DNA from: a bacterium
Lineage (GTDB): Bacteria > Chloroflexota > Anaerolineae > Caldilineales > Caldilineaceae
Direction: 5' to 3'
Length of the DNA: 64,000 bases
NCBI GenBank assembly: GCA_016124945.1
Contig: WGMT01000020.1
Span: 1-64,000 of the forward strand
Shown here: in pieces, positions 35,793-45,271 of the stretch
How positions within the stretch are numbered: position 1 is the stretch's first letter
Layout of the letters: each line of letters opens with the position of its first letter
The notes under the pieces: generated by a model
Seen by the model: the letters and a program-made list of their open reading frames with translations, nothing else
Told to the model about the DNA's origin: nothing
Database searches by the model: none
Position numbers and translations under genes: made by a program

Positions 35793-38700
35793 GCCGACCT
35801 CCTAATTCACGTACCAACAACGATGCCAGTGCGTTCTCAATATCGAGGATTGCTCGATTGTGGGGCAGGCGAGTGGCTGCCTCAAGGAGCGCCACCGCCT
35901 GATCCTGCCGCCGGTAGGTGACAAAGTCAGCAAGCAGCCTCTTGACACATTCGGTAAATAAATTGGCGTCATCACAGTTCCGCCCGTAGCGCAATGTCTC
36001 CTGAACTTCTTGTTGCGCCGACTGCCATTCGCCACGCTGAAGTGCCATCTGGGCCAAACGTGTGTGGACATCAACCAGGAGTGTTGCCGTTTCGGGATCG
36101 GCCAGGTAGCGCATGGCCTGGGTGGCTTCATTGTGTGCAGTTACAGCATCTCCTGCTTCGATGGCATCGACGGCGCGGTTGTGATGGATCAGCGAAAGCT
36201 GCGCGCGTGCGACCTCGTTGCGCTCGTCATATTGTAACGCGTTAAGAAAGGCCAACTGTGCGTTGTCCAAATCGCCTAATACCAGGCGCTCCTCTCCTTC
36301 ACAAGCATAAGCAAAGGCAATCAATGGGTGAAAGGCCGGGCGCAACGCATTGAAACGTGTTTGCAGTTCCACAAGGCGTTGGATTGCCTTTTGCGGCTGT
36401 CCTTGCTCGATGATCTGTGCCGCCCACTGTTGCGCGGTGGACGTTAAAACCGTGGCGCTGAGTGGGGCGTCGTCTATCTCCTGGTAGAGATTTACGGCCA
36501 TGTGAAGCGCGCCGTCGGCGTCACCGCGCTCGATGAGTTCGTCGATCATCTGTCGCTGCGCCTGCGCTTCCAGCGGATGCAAACGTTCGTTGGGTAGGCC
36601 ACGGGCGCGGGCCAAGTTTAACGCTAAGTCGAAGTGTCCGGCTGTGGTTAATGCCTCAATCTCCGCTTCAGGCGAAAAGGCCGCCTGTAGCAAGGAACGT
36701 ATGTCTTCTGTCACATCGAGTGTGGTCAGTATAGCGAGAAAGCCGGCACCATCATCGGCGGCAAAGTAACCTATCAGTGTCGGGCTGGTTAGCTGTAGCA
36801 CGCTTTGGGGCAGCGTAACCCCTGCGCCAGCCGCCACCCGAAAGAGGTAACGCATGGCCAGCGCGCTCTGCCACTCCCATGCCAGCAGGGCAAGGCAGCG
36901 CAATTTTGTGTCCTGTGTCAGCCCTCGCTGCCAGAATTCGGCGACTTGTTGTGCGATGCGTTCAGGCAGGTTGTTGGGATCGAATGTATCGGCGCTGCCC
37001 CCGTAACGGGATCGACGTTGATCGTACCAGTGACGCCAGTAGGCCCCGCTGGAGAGGACAACCGCCCAATGGGCAATGGCCGTCCGCCAGCCGTCGATGG
37101 TATGGGTGTCCTGTGCCAGTCGACTGCTAACAATGGCGGCATTATGATGGCTGCGCAACGTTATTTCATCAAAGTCGAGTGCGAAACCAGGGGCTTCGTT
37201 CTCGTTGAGTAAAGAGCGAATCATCTCTTGCGCCAACAGTGGATAGTCGCCAGCCTCCCACAATTCCTGATGCAGGCGCTGTTCCAGATTGGGAATGGAC
37301 ACAATGGTATGCAAGACGGGGCGCCACTCTTCCAGTAGTTGGTGCGCGGTAGACCAATCACGTCGCTGCAAGCTTTCGGTGAGCGCTTTGCCGGCCAGGC
37401 GGCGGTGAAGGGGTGTTACTTCAGCTTGCCCCAGCACAGCCAGCGCCTCAAGCCAGCGCGCCTCACCTGCATAGTGAATTGCTTCGATCTGGTTGCGCAA
37501 CGGCGAATCTATCCAGCGCAGAAGTACAGGGCGCTCAGCGGCGGTGGCATCGCTCAGAAAAACAAGGCTTGCCGAAGCGGCGACAGCTTTCAGAAATGGA
37601 TAGCCTGGATCTCGCTTGCCTTCTGGGTGTTGTGTAAGCAGGCACTCGCGCAACGCTTTGGCTGTGGTAGGTTCGTTGCTTTGTTTGGGCGATTTACCCT
37701 GTTTGGGCGATTTGCGCCGGCGAGGACGGGGGCTGGTTTGCTCGGCGATCCATCCCAGCGCGGTAAGGGCGACGGGGGGGAGTCGGCTTTCGGCCAGTGA
37801 ACGAATTTCTAACATCGCGGTGACAGGGTCCTCTTCAAATGATCGCAAAGCGACCAACAGGGGGATGTCCTGCTCTTGATTGCTACCTGGAGCAACGGCC
37901 AAGATCCAGGCGTCTAGGGCCTGGCGCAACTTGCCACGCTGGTAGGCGCGCCGTCCTTCGCAGAGATAGCCGAGTGGTGTACGGAGATCTTCGTCGGGCA
38001 ACTCTTGCACGGCGGCGGCGAGCAGCGGCTGATCGTTGGCCAGCATGGCCATGAACGCAGACCGGAGTAGATTCCCCGCTCGGCTGTAGGCGGCGCAGGC
38101 AATGCGCCAATTTTTGGTGACTTCAGCCGTATATGCCAGTAGATCGGCGCAGACTGCATCGGTAGGGTGACGGCGAAAAAGTTGTTCCGCCAATACCTGC
38201 GCTTCGGATAGTCTTTTGTCCTGGATGAGCCAGGCACAGAGGTGGCGTCCACTGGCGACATAATCGGGAGAGTGGGCATAGAGCTTACGCAAGACACGTT
38301 GCGCAGCAGGGGAGGGGGACGCGCTTTGCATCAAGACTTCAATACGGGCTAGACGCTGGATATCTTCGTTGCTGTCAACCTCTTCACGATTCACTTCTGC
38401 ACTGGTGATCTCTTCGCTGTCAATAAACTCGGCATAGGTGACCAGCGCCTGCTCTGAAAGATCAGCGCGCGCCAGGTGAACGTCTACAATGAAACGGAGT
38501 GCATCTTCTGCGCCTGGCATCTGTGGCCGAATGGGCGGATGGGGGAGAGGTGCGTGTTGCCCTTGTACATAGGAAATGGCCCAGCGGGCTGCCGCAATTC
38601 TTGTAGAGACGTGAAAGAGCCGTTCAGTGGCGAAATCACGACGCGGGTTATCTCTAGGGGGCGCTTCGAGGATCGCCAGGTAGGGAATGATCCGCCGCAA

Positions 38701-38832
38701 CAGTTGACCCAAAAAATCGTCTGCCGCGGCAAAATCTCCCAGCCAAAAAAGGCGCAAGGCGACCTCCAGCCTGTCTTCCCACTGGTGGAGGGCTAATTGA
38801 CACTGAGCATGAGCTAACAAACGTCTAACCAT
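35785..38832 (-). CDS. Large TPR-like alpha-helical repeat protein
   Basis: About 1015 aa, almost entirely helical, with no signal peptide or catalytic motif. Repeated helix pairs are clear in the C-terminal third (ERLVLGDLDNAQLAFLNALQYDERNEVARAQLSLIHHNRAVDAIEAGDAVTAHNEATQAM; MALQRGEWQSAQQEVQETLRY). A short basic stretch (RPRRRKSPKQGKSPKQ) lies near residue 375. ATG at 38832 is chosen over a TTG one codon upstream. The last eight bases overlap the J-like/SH3b gene, so the two proteins are probably made together and may form a complex. Function unknown. Confidence 0.75.
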   Translation of the reverse strand: MVRRLLAHAQCQLALHQWEDRLEVALRLFWLGDFAAADDFLGQLLRRIIPYLAILEAPPRDNPRRDFATERLFHVSTRIAAARWAISYVQGQHAPLPHPPIRPQMPGAEDALRFIVDVHLARADLSEQALVTYAEFIDSEEITSAEVNREEVDSNEDIQRLARIEVLMQSASPSPAAQRVLRKLYAHSPDYVASGRHLCAWLIQDKRLSEAQVLAEQLFRRHPTDAVCADLLAYTAEVTKNWRIACAAYSRAGNLLRSAFMAMLANDQPLLAAAVQELPDEDLRTPLGYLCEGRRAYQRGKLRQALDAWILAVAPGSNQEQDIPLLVALRSFEEDPVTAMLEIRSLAESRLPPVALTALGWIAEQTSPRPRRRKSPKQGKSPKQSNEPTTAKALRECLLTQHPEGKRDPGYPFLKAVAASASLVFLSDATAAERPVLLRWIDSPLRNQIEAIHYAGEARWLEALAVLGQAEVTPLHRRLAGKALTESLQRRDWSTAHQLLEEWRPVLHTIVSIPNLEQRLHQELWEAGDYPLLAQEMIRSLLNENEAPGFALDFDEITLRSHHNAAIVSSRLAQDTHTIDGWRTAIAHWAVVLSSGAYWRHWYDQRRSRYGGSADTFDPNNLPERIAQQVAEFWQRGLTQDTKLRCLALLAWEWQSALAMRYLFRVAAGAGVTLPQSVLQLTSPTLIGYFAADDGAGFLAILTTLDVTEDIRSLLQAAFSPEAEIEALTTAGHFDLALNLARARGLPNERLHPLEAQAQRQMIDELIERGDADGALHMAVNLYQEIDDAPLSATVLTSTAQQWAAQIIEQGQPQKAIQRLVELQTRFNALRPAFHPLIAFAYACEGEERLVLGDLDNAQLAFLNALQYDERNEVARAQLSLIHHNRAVDAIEAGDAVTAHNEATQAMRYLADPETATLLVDVHTRLAQMALQRGEWQSAQQEVQETLRYGRNCDDANLFTECVKRLLADFVTYRRQDQAVALLEAATRLPHNRAILDIENALASLLVRELGGRRV

Positions 38833-39248
38833 CAAGGCACGTTAACAGGAGTGGTGTGGTGGCGACGGCAGGAAAAAGCAAAGTTGCGCACAAGGAGATA
38901 CGCAACTTATGTAGAGGGAGTAGGATTATTGTACTAAAAGCTTGTCAAAATGCAAAACTTACGAAATCAGGAGATTTCTGTAAGCGCAACCGTATGGCTG
39001 GAGCTCAGAGGCTAACATCCAGTCACCCTACTTTCTATCTATCCTGGCACAAGGGTGGGGGGCGATTGAGGATATATTTCACCAGTGAAGGGGAAAACGT
39101 CGGAACGATCGTCTAAGAAAGACCGTTGCATAAGTCGGCACTGTGACCAACAAACACTAGGGCCAACGGCGTGTAAAAGGAGAATGTGCCTATCGCAAAA
39201 TCAAGCTGAATCTATCTAATTATGAAGACAGAAAAGGAGATTCCCCCG
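38833..39248. other. Divergent intergenic region, about 415 bp, no gene seen
   Basis: The gap separates the leftward TPR gene from the rightward SH3b-protein gene and should contain both promoters. An 86-codon open frame at 38856-39116 has no ribosome binding site, unusual composition and no family features, so it is not called. No convincing hairpin is present. Confidence 0.5.
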
Positions 39249-41057
39249 ATGAACCTGAATCAAACCACTTTGCGCGCCCGCTGGTCGGCGGCTGTGGCAC
39301 TGATTGTACCCGTGCTGCTGTTGGCCGGTATCTGGTTGACAGGCCAGGCATTTTCGCCAACAAGCGTCCTGGCCCAGGAGACTTCCGGCATTACGTCGCC
39401 GGCCTCCGGCAGCGCCGTGACTGAGAGCGTCACCATCCTGGGAACGGCAACCGACGCCAATTTCCAGAGTTACGTGCTCCACTACAAACCCAGCGATGCC
39501 TTCGCCAGCGCCTACGCGTACTTCGACGACGGTAGCCAGCCTGTTGTCGACGGCGTCCTGGGTGTTTGGGACACAAGCGAACTGGCGCCCGGTAGTTACG
39601 TGTTGCGCCTGCGCGTCGTCCGTACCGACGGCAATTACGACGAGTACTTTGTCGAAGATCTGCAAGTGGGTACATCTGCACAGACACCGCCGCAGGAGCC
39701 CACTGCCGTGATTACGGCAACAGCCGAAGCGACACCTACGGCTGAAATCACCGCCACTGCCGAAATAACGCCGACAATCGCACCGACAGAGGAAACAACC
39801 GCTACGGCAGAGGCTTCACCCGTCGCCACCGTCGATGTGACGGCCACGCCGACGGCAAACGTCGAGGCAACCGACTCACCTGGCACAGCACAGATCCTTA
39901 CAGCACGCGCCATTAACGTACGCGGCGGCCCAGGGACCAACTACCCTGTGGTTGCAGCATTGCAAGCAGGCGAAAGTGCGCCGATCGTCGGTCGGAACGA
40001 AACTGGGGATTGGTGGCAGATCCAGGTAGGCGACACCCAGGGTTGGGTGCTCTCCACCATTGTCACCGCAGAAAATGCAGACAATGTGCCTGTTGTCGCC
40101 ACGCCGCCTGCACCGGCTGCCACGGCCACACCCGTGCCAGCCGCGACCAGCACAGCGCCCCAGGGATCAGCAGCGGTAACGGAAACCGAAAGTGTTACCA
40201 CTGCATCCCCGGTTGAAGTCTCTGTGACACTCACCGGCAACATCACCGACGCCACAGCCCTGGCCGACTTCGTGCGTACGCTGCTGGCAGGCTTCGGTGC
40301 GGACGATGCCGCGGTTGCCGCAACCATCGGCAGCCTGCCCACTGATTTTCCCATCGACATCACGGTCCCCACCACGGCGACGGTAATCGGTGGCGTCACC
40401 CGTAGCGGTGACTTTGGCGGCAACCAGCTCTTCCTGTCCACTGTGGACGGGGCTGACGGCATTGTGGCGGCGCTGCGCACACAGCTTACCAACGCTGGGT
40501 ACACCCTTGCCGCTGAGGACTCGATGCGCAGCCCCAGTGAGGTCTTCCTTTCGAGCAGCCCATTGGGCGCACCGCTCATGTTCTGTGGACCGAACGATGA
40601 TCTCGTGGTTAACATCAGTACGCTTGTCTTGACTGGTGAAGCAGATCTGGTTGTGATGAATGCCAACACCATCTCCGCGTTTGGCGGCCCTTGCGGTGAG
40701 GACGGCGTCAGCACGGGCGAAAGCCCCTTTGATGTGCTGCCCAGCCTAACGCCGCCGGCAGAAGCCCAGGTTTTCGGGCGTGGCACCGGCAGCAGCAGCG
40801 GTACAGACGGCTACAGCATTAGCGCAGAAGCTGAAATCGAGACGGCGCAGCCTGTCTCCGCGCTGGCCGATCACTACGAAACCCAATTGGAAGAAGCAGG
40901 CTGGGAACGTGTGAGAGACAGCGCCACCGAGGATCTGTCTTGGAGTGCGTGGACCTTCAGCAGCGACGTTGCCGAGTGGGAGGCCACCTTCTACATCGTG
41001 CGGCGCGGGAGCGAGGCTGGTGCTTTCCTGGCGACATTGCACGCACAGACGGAGTAA
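39249..41057 (+). CDS. Secreted SH3b-domain protein with Thr/Ala-rich linkers
   Basis: 602 aa from the ATG preceded by AAAGGAGattccccc; the ATG nine codons earlier has no ribosome binding site. A signal peptide (WSAAVALIVPVLLLAGIWLTGQAFSPTSVLA) is followed by a Big/FN3-like segment (GITSPASGSAVTESVTILGTA ... YVLRLRVVRTDGNYDEY), a Thr-rich linker (TAEATPTAEITATAEITP), a bacterial SH3 domain (ARAINVRGGPGTNYPVVAAL ... QGWVLSTI), a second linker, and a ~270-residue C-terminal region with no recognised domain. It is probably exported and associated with the cell envelope. A strong terminator follows. Confidence 0.78.
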   Translation: MNLNQTTLRARWSAAVALIVPVLLLAGIWLTGQAFSPTSVLAQETSGITSPASGSAVTESVTILGTATDANFQSYVLHYKPSDAFASAYAYFDDGSQPVVDGVLGVWDTSELAPGSYVLRLRVVRTDGNYDEYFVEDLQVGTSAQTPPQEPTAVITATAEATPTAEITATAEITPTIAPTEETTATAEASPVATVDVTATPTANVEATDSPGTAQILTARAINVRGGPGTNYPVVAALQAGESAPIVGRNETGDWWQIQVGDTQGWVLSTIVTAENADNVPVVATPPAPAATATPVPAATSTAPQGSAAVTETESVTTASPVEVSVTLTGNITDATALADFVRTLLAGFGADDAAVAATIGSLPTDFPIDITVPTTATVIGGVTRSGDFGGNQLFLSTVDGADGIVAALRTQLTNAGYTLAAEDSMRSPSEVFLSSSPLGAPLMFCGPNDDLVVNISTLVLTGEADLVVMNANTISAFGGPCGEDGVSTGESPFDVLPSLTPPAEAQVFGRGTGSSSGTDGYSISAEAEIETAQPVSALADHYETQLEEAGWERVRDSATEDLSWSAWTFSSDVAEWEATFYIVRRGSEAGAFLATLHAQTE

Positions 41058-41080
41058 GCGGAGTAGGCAGTAGTGAATCG

Positions 41081-41190
41081 ATGTCAGTAAGTTAGGACGA
41101 CGGACGACAGTAGAAGTGACTTAGCGTGTCACCTGCAATCTGCAACTTGCAACCTGCAACAGTCGGCTACACTGCTTAACTTACTGGCAT
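41081..41190. repeat. Short inverted-repeat element (family with ends near taacttaNtgNcatt)
   Basis: Ends atgtcagtaagtta (41081-41094) and taacttactggcat (41177-41190) are inverted repeats with one mismatch. Similar ends flank the hairpins at 50140-50344 and 43120-43240. The centre holds ctgcaatctgcaacttgcaacc simple repeats. It lies just after the SH3b protein gene. Confidence 0.55.
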
Positions 41191-41202
41191 TGAGTAGGAA
41201 GT

Positions 41203-41240
41203 GTGAAGGGCGAAACCGGAACATCGGTTTCGCCCTTCAC
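41203..41240 (+). terminator. 16-bp terminator hairpin
   Basis: Perfect arms gtgaagggcgaaaccg (41203-41218) and cggtttcgcccttcac (41225-41240) with a 6-nt loop, followed by tttgctt. It terminates the upstream SH3b protein gene. Confidence 0.8.
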
Positions 41241-41377
41241 TTTGCTTGGGGGGGCACACTGGGCTTGTAGGTGGGCTGAACCTGTCTAGATGACCGATCC
41301 CCTACCGCCAAATTGTGAATAACGTAACAATAGGGGTATTTGTACTGAACATGATGAGTTGCAAAGGAGCAGCTTTG

Positions 41378-43093
41378 ATGCGTATTACAACACTTTGGCG
41401 CGTGGCGGTCGTTCTTCTTTTGATGACATCGATATCGGGTGTATCACCAACGGCGGCCCAGGAGCCTGCGTCGGCCAAAGTACATGCCGTCTTCTTCCAC
41501 TCTCCATCCTGTGGTCATTGTCACTACGTCATTCAAGAAGTGCTGCCGCCGCTTTTTGAGCGTTACGGTGATCAACTCCAGATTGTCGGCGTCAATGTGA
41601 GTGAACCCGGCGGGCAGCAGATGTATCAGGCGGCGATTGCCCACTTTCAGATTCCGCAAGATCGGCGTGGTGTGCCTACACTGATTGTAGGTGAGACCGT
41701 GCTGGTAGGCAGCGGTGAGATCCCCGAGCAATTTCCGGGGCTGATCGAAATGGGGCTGCAAGCGGGTGGTGTCAACTGGCCCGCCGTCCCTGGCCTGATT
41801 CAAGCCCTGGAGGCGACAGACGCGTCTGCGCAGCTCGCGCCAGAGGGTGCGCCTATCGCGGAAGGTCCCCTGCTTGCGCCCACCAACGTCCTTGCCGATG
41901 TTGCTGATGCGACCGATGTTGCTGATGCGACCGATGTTGCCGGTGTGGTTGATACCGGCAGTGTGGATGTGGCTACGGTGGAAGAATCTGATCTCGTTGC
42001 ATCCTCGCCTGCTGATCCCATCTATCTTGTCTATTTTTTCGACCCTGGTTGTCTGGCGTGTCTACAGGTGGGCAAGGATCTGGACGAGCTAGAGGCTCAA
42101 TATGATAATTTGATTGTAGAGAGACACGACGTCTCTGATGAGGCTGCGCTGAATGAGGCGTTGAGCGAAAAATACGGGGTGCCTGCCGAAAAACGGATGA
42201 TGGCGCCGGCCATCTTTATTGGGGATGAATTTCTGGCACCCACCGAGATCACCCGTGATCGCCTAATCGCCGTGGTGAGTTCGCCTAGCGCGGCGGCGGC
42301 TGTCCCCCCGTGGACGGGGATCACCGCCGACGATCAAGCCGTTACGGCCGGCATTATGGAGCGGTTTGCCCAGTTTAGTGTACTGACCGTAGCCGGGGCT
42401 GGCCTGCTCGACGGCGTCAACCCCTGCGCCTTCACCACGATTATCTTCTTTGTCTCTTACTTGGCGATGGTGGGGCGCAAGGGGCGGGATATCCTGTTGG
42501 TAGGCGCTGCATTCACCCTTGCCGTCTTTCTTACCTATCTGACTATGGGCCTGGGTCTGGCCGAATTGGTACGCCAGATGGGAACGTTCGCCACCATTGG
42601 GCGCATTTTATACGGCATCACGGCGGTTGTCTGTCTGGTGCTGGCCATCGTCAGCCTGTGGGACTATGTGCAGATTCGCCGCGGCAATCTCAAGGACATT
42701 GCGCTGCAACTGCCCAAGGCGCTGAAGAAGCGCATCCACGGCACCATTCGCACCAGCAGCCGCATGCGCAACTTCGTGTTAGCCGCCTTTGGCGCAGGGA
42801 TTCTGGTCAGCGTCTTCGAATTGGCCTGCACAGGACAGGTTTACCTGCCCACCATCGTCTTCGTGGCGAGCGTGGCCGAGGCGCGACCGCTGGCCATCGC
42901 CTACCTCGTTCTCTACAACGTTATGTTTGTGGTGCCCTTGATTGTGGTATTCACCATCACCTACTTCGGCACCAGCAGCGATCAACTGATCGCCGTCTTC
43001 CAGGCGCGGGCAGGGCTGGTCAAATTGCTCACCGCTGCACTCTTTGGTGTGCTAGGTGCCTGGCTAATCGTCATGTTGCTTGGGACGTTGTGA
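41378..43093 (+). CDS. Two thioredoxin-like domains fused to a CcdA/DsbD-type membrane domain
   Basis: 571 aa from ATG with AAAGGAG eight bases upstream; an in-frame ATG at 41315 is rejected. A signal peptide (~1-28) leads to a first thioredoxin-like domain with CGHC (45-48) and a cis-Pro (RRGVPTLIVG). A spacer with DVADATDVADATDVAG repeats follows, then a second thioredoxin-like domain with CLAC (225-228). The C-terminal ~230 residues are a CcdA/DsbD-beta-like six-helix domain with conserved cysteines in GVNPCAFTT and FELACTGQVYLPT. It would carry electrons from cytoplasmic thioredoxin across the membrane for periplasmic thiol reduction or cytochrome c maturation. Multihaem NrfHA genes lie 4 kb downstream. 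Confidence 0.87.
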   Translation: MRITTLWRVAVVLLLMTSISGVSPTAAQEPASAKVHAVFFHSPSCGHCHYVIQEVLPPLFERYGDQLQIVGVNVSEPGGQQMYQAAIAHFQIPQDRRGVPTLIVGETVLVGSGEIPEQFPGLIEMGLQAGGVNWPAVPGLIQALEATDASAQLAPEGAPIAEGPLLAPTNVLADVADATDVADATDVAGVVDTGSVDVATVEESDLVASSPADPIYLVYFFDPGCLACLQVGKDLDELEAQYDNLIVERHDVSDEAALNEALSEKYGVPAEKRMMAPAIFIGDEFLAPTEITRDRLIAVVSSPSAAAAVPPWTGITADDQAVTAGIMERFAQFSVLTVAGAGLLDGVNPCAFTTIIFFVSYLAMVGRKGRDILLVGAAFTLAVFLTYLTMGLGLAELVRQMGTFATIGRILYGITAVVCLVLAIVSLWDYVQIRRGNLKDIALQLPKALKKRIHGTIRTSSRMRNFVLAAFGAGILVSVFELACTGQVYLPTIVFVASVAEARPLAIAYLVLYNVMFVVPLIVVFTITYFGTSSDQLIAVFQARAGLVKLLTAALFGVLGAWLIVMLLGTL

Positions 43094-43156
43094 GGGTGGC
43101 AAGTTGCAGGTGGCAAGTCAAGGTCGTTAAGTTCAGCGACCGAATCTCAAATATTC

Positions 43157-43222
43157 GCGGAGTAAGCACGCCCTCGTGCGGGTCGACACCGAAAGACCCG
43201 CACGAGGGCGTGCTTACTCCGC
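43157..43222. repeat. REP-like 28-bp perfect hairpin
   Basis: Arms 43157-43184 and 43195-43222 are exact complements (core agtaagcacgccctcgtgcg), loop gacaccgaaa. It is flanked by ttaagttcagcga (43126-43138) and cgcttaactcagtgacattg, imperfect outer inverted repeats. It lies between the convergent CcdA-fusion and GH3 genes; ctgccac repeats follow at 43276-43310. Related hairpin at 26490-26557. Confidence 0.8.
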
Positions 43223-43308
43223 GCTTAACTCAGTGACATTGAGCTGCAAATGACAAGTTATAGGCGACAATTCATTCCTGCCACCTGCCACCTGCCACCT
43301 GCCACCTG

Positions 43309-44931
43309 CTACATCGCCCGAATCTCCACGCGCCGTTCCTTGACCGGTAGTGCCCCATTTGCTTCGATTTCACCTAGCCATACCCTCACCGCCGCTTGCT
43401 GTGACACGGTACTATCGCCATAGGCCGCCAGCAGTCGGGGGACGGCGGGCAGTTCGTACCCCACATACGGGCTGCCAAAGCTGGTGTAGGCCACCTGGGG
43501 ATGGCTACGGTAGAGCGAACGCCAACCCCAAGTGCGGAAGGTGTCGGTCATGCGCGTTGTGCCCAGTGGCATCACAGGGATCTTGAGTAGATTGACGAAG
43601 ACGGCAGCGTGACCCGTCACAGCCTGGCGCACTTCGTCGCTGCTCGGGTTGAGTAGGTGTGTGACCTCGAAACCGCGCGCAGAAAGTTCGCTGTCAAACG
43701 TATCCAGATCGGTGACGCCCATGTGTGGCATCAGGTGCCCAATCGTGACGGTCAGCACGCTGTCGCCCGGATGGAGATTGAGTGCCATCTCGCCTGCACC
43801 CCGTAGGATGGTCATGCTTTTCTCGGCCAGTGACCGGGCCGCGTCGTGGAATGTTGTCTGTTCGGCCTGAGTGGGCGGCGCATACTGGGGAGAAGCGAAA
43901 AGGTTGAGACGCGCCTTCATTTCCAGGACACGGCGGGCGGCGTCGTAGATCCGTTCCTCGCTGACGCGTCCTGTGTGCACTGCCTGGAGCAGCCGATCGT
44001 AGTCGTGTTCGGGGTCGGCGTTCAGGTAGATGTCGATGCCGGAGGCGATGCTTTCCACCACCTGATCTTCGGCGTCGAGGTGGGCGGTCAGGCCGATCAT
44101 GCTGGCGTTGTCGGAGACGATCAGTCCATCGTAGCCCATTTCTTCGCGTAGTAAATTAACAAGTAACTTGCGGCTCAAGGTAGCAGGGGGCGCATCTTCA
44201 GGTCGATCCTGGTAGCCCTGATAGTCGGGCAGTGAGATATGCCCGGGCATGACACACATCACCCCCGCCTCGATGACGGCTTTCCACACCACACCAAATG
44301 TCTCCATCCACTGCTCAAAGGGCAGGCTGTTGACCGAGGTCAGCAGGTGCTGATCGCGGTCGTCGATGCCGTCGCCGGGGAAGTGCTTGGCTGTAGCAGC
44401 CACGCCGTGTTCCTGCATGGCCTGCAACCAGATCGTCGCCAACCGACTCACCTTGACTGGGTCGTCGCCCAGGGCGCGGATGTTGGTGATTGGGTTTTCG
44501 GGGTTGTAGTTGAGGTCGATCACAGGGTTGAAGAGCCAGTTGACGCCCAGGTAGCGCGCTTCCAGGGCGATGGCCTTGCCCACGGTGGCGGTCAACGTTT
44601 CGTCGTCCGCGGCGCCGATGCCCATGGGCCAGGGGAAATCGGTGCCGTAGCCGCGCATCTCGGCGGCGCCGTGTTCCATGTTGGCAGGCACCAGCAGCGG
44701 AATCGCCGACGCCGTCTGCAACTCAGCGAGGAAGCTGCGGTAGTCCTCCGCGCTCTCCGACCGCGCCCGCGCCGCACCAAAGGGGAGACGTTCCAGCAGG
44801 GGCAGCCAGTAGTCGCGATTGTCGTTGAACTGAGAGATGCAGAGCAGTTGACCAACAGCGGCTTGCAGAGTAAGTCCGGCGAGGGTGCGATCAACCCATT
44901 GAGATTGTGTGGATGTTAGTGGTTGTAGCAT
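43309..44931 (-). CDS. Glycoside hydrolase family 3 protein (beta-N-acetylhexosaminidase-like)
   Basis: 540 aa. The GH3 barrel is shown by NLLVPANMEHGAAEMRGYGTDFPWPMGIGA, NPVIDLNYNPENPITNIRALGDDP, KHFPGDGIDDRDQHLL (~residues 187-202) and the nucleophile region YDGLIVSDNASMIGL. The KHFPG-x-G-D-x-H type loop with an Asp/His dyad is characteristic of NagZ-like N-acetylglucosaminidases. A C-terminal alpha/beta domain (~380-530) is present. No signal peptide is evident, so it may act in the cytoplasm on recycled muropeptides or amino sugars. AAGGAC lies upstream of the start. Confidence 0.88.
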   Translation of the reverse strand: MLQPLTSTQSQWVDRTLAGLTLQAAVGQLLCISQFNDNRDYWLPLLERLPFGAARARSESAEDYRSFLAELQTASAIPLLVPANMEHGAAEMRGYGTDFPWPMGIGAADDETLTATVGKAIALEARYLGVNWLFNPVIDLNYNPENPITNIRALGDDPVKVSRLATIWLQAMQEHGVAATAKHFPGDGIDDRDQHLLTSVNSLPFEQWMETFGVVWKAVIEAGVMCVMPGHISLPDYQGYQDRPEDAPPATLSRKLLVNLLREEMGYDGLIVSDNASMIGLTAHLDAEDQVVESIASGIDIYLNADPEHDYDRLLQAVHTGRVSEERIYDAARRVLEMKARLNLFASPQYAPPTQAEQTTFHDAARSLAEKSMTILRGAGEMALNLHPGDSVLTVTIGHLMPHMGVTDLDTFDSELSARGFEVTHLLNPSSDEVRQAVTGHAAVFVNLLKIPVMPLGTTRMTDTFRTWGWRSLYRSHPQVAYTSFGSPYVGYELPAVPRLLAAYGDSTVSQQAAVRVWLGEIEANGALPVKERRVEIRAM

Positions 44932-45271
44932 GTGTGTTTGTCCTTGTTGTAGGGGCAGTTGGTTGTGGGGGCAGTTGAATTCCTCATCCTCGCCCCGTCT
45001 CCCAGTTGCGTTGAGTCAATGCCGATTGTACTACACCATATCCTTCAGTTGCACTCTGTTTGCCCTGTCACCCGAAGAACAGCCATTACTCAACCGGTAA
45101 GTTTTAGTATCGGTTCCAGAGAAAAACCTGCGTGGTGGCTTGCGACGACCCCCGAGATGTGTAACGTCGACGTATTGTATATCGGTCGCAGTGGAAACGT
45201 CGATCAAAATTTGTCTAAAATCCTTACGCTGTCAATGCGTAGTTGTTTGCTTACAATGTAAGGAGCACCAA
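44932..45271. other. Divergent intergenic region, 340 bp, no gene seen
   Basis: The gap lies between the leftward GH3 gene and the rightward LysM gene and must contain both promoters. tattgtatat near 45171-45181 could be part of a plus-strand -10 element. A longer open frame runs into the LysM gene from 45140, but its upstream part has no ribosome binding site. No significant hairpin was found. Confidence 0.45.

Noticed and set aside
38856-39116. 86-codon plus-strand open frame between the TPR and SH3b genes
   Set aside because: No ribosome binding site, odd amino-acid composition and no recognisable feature; it lies in a divergent promoter region.
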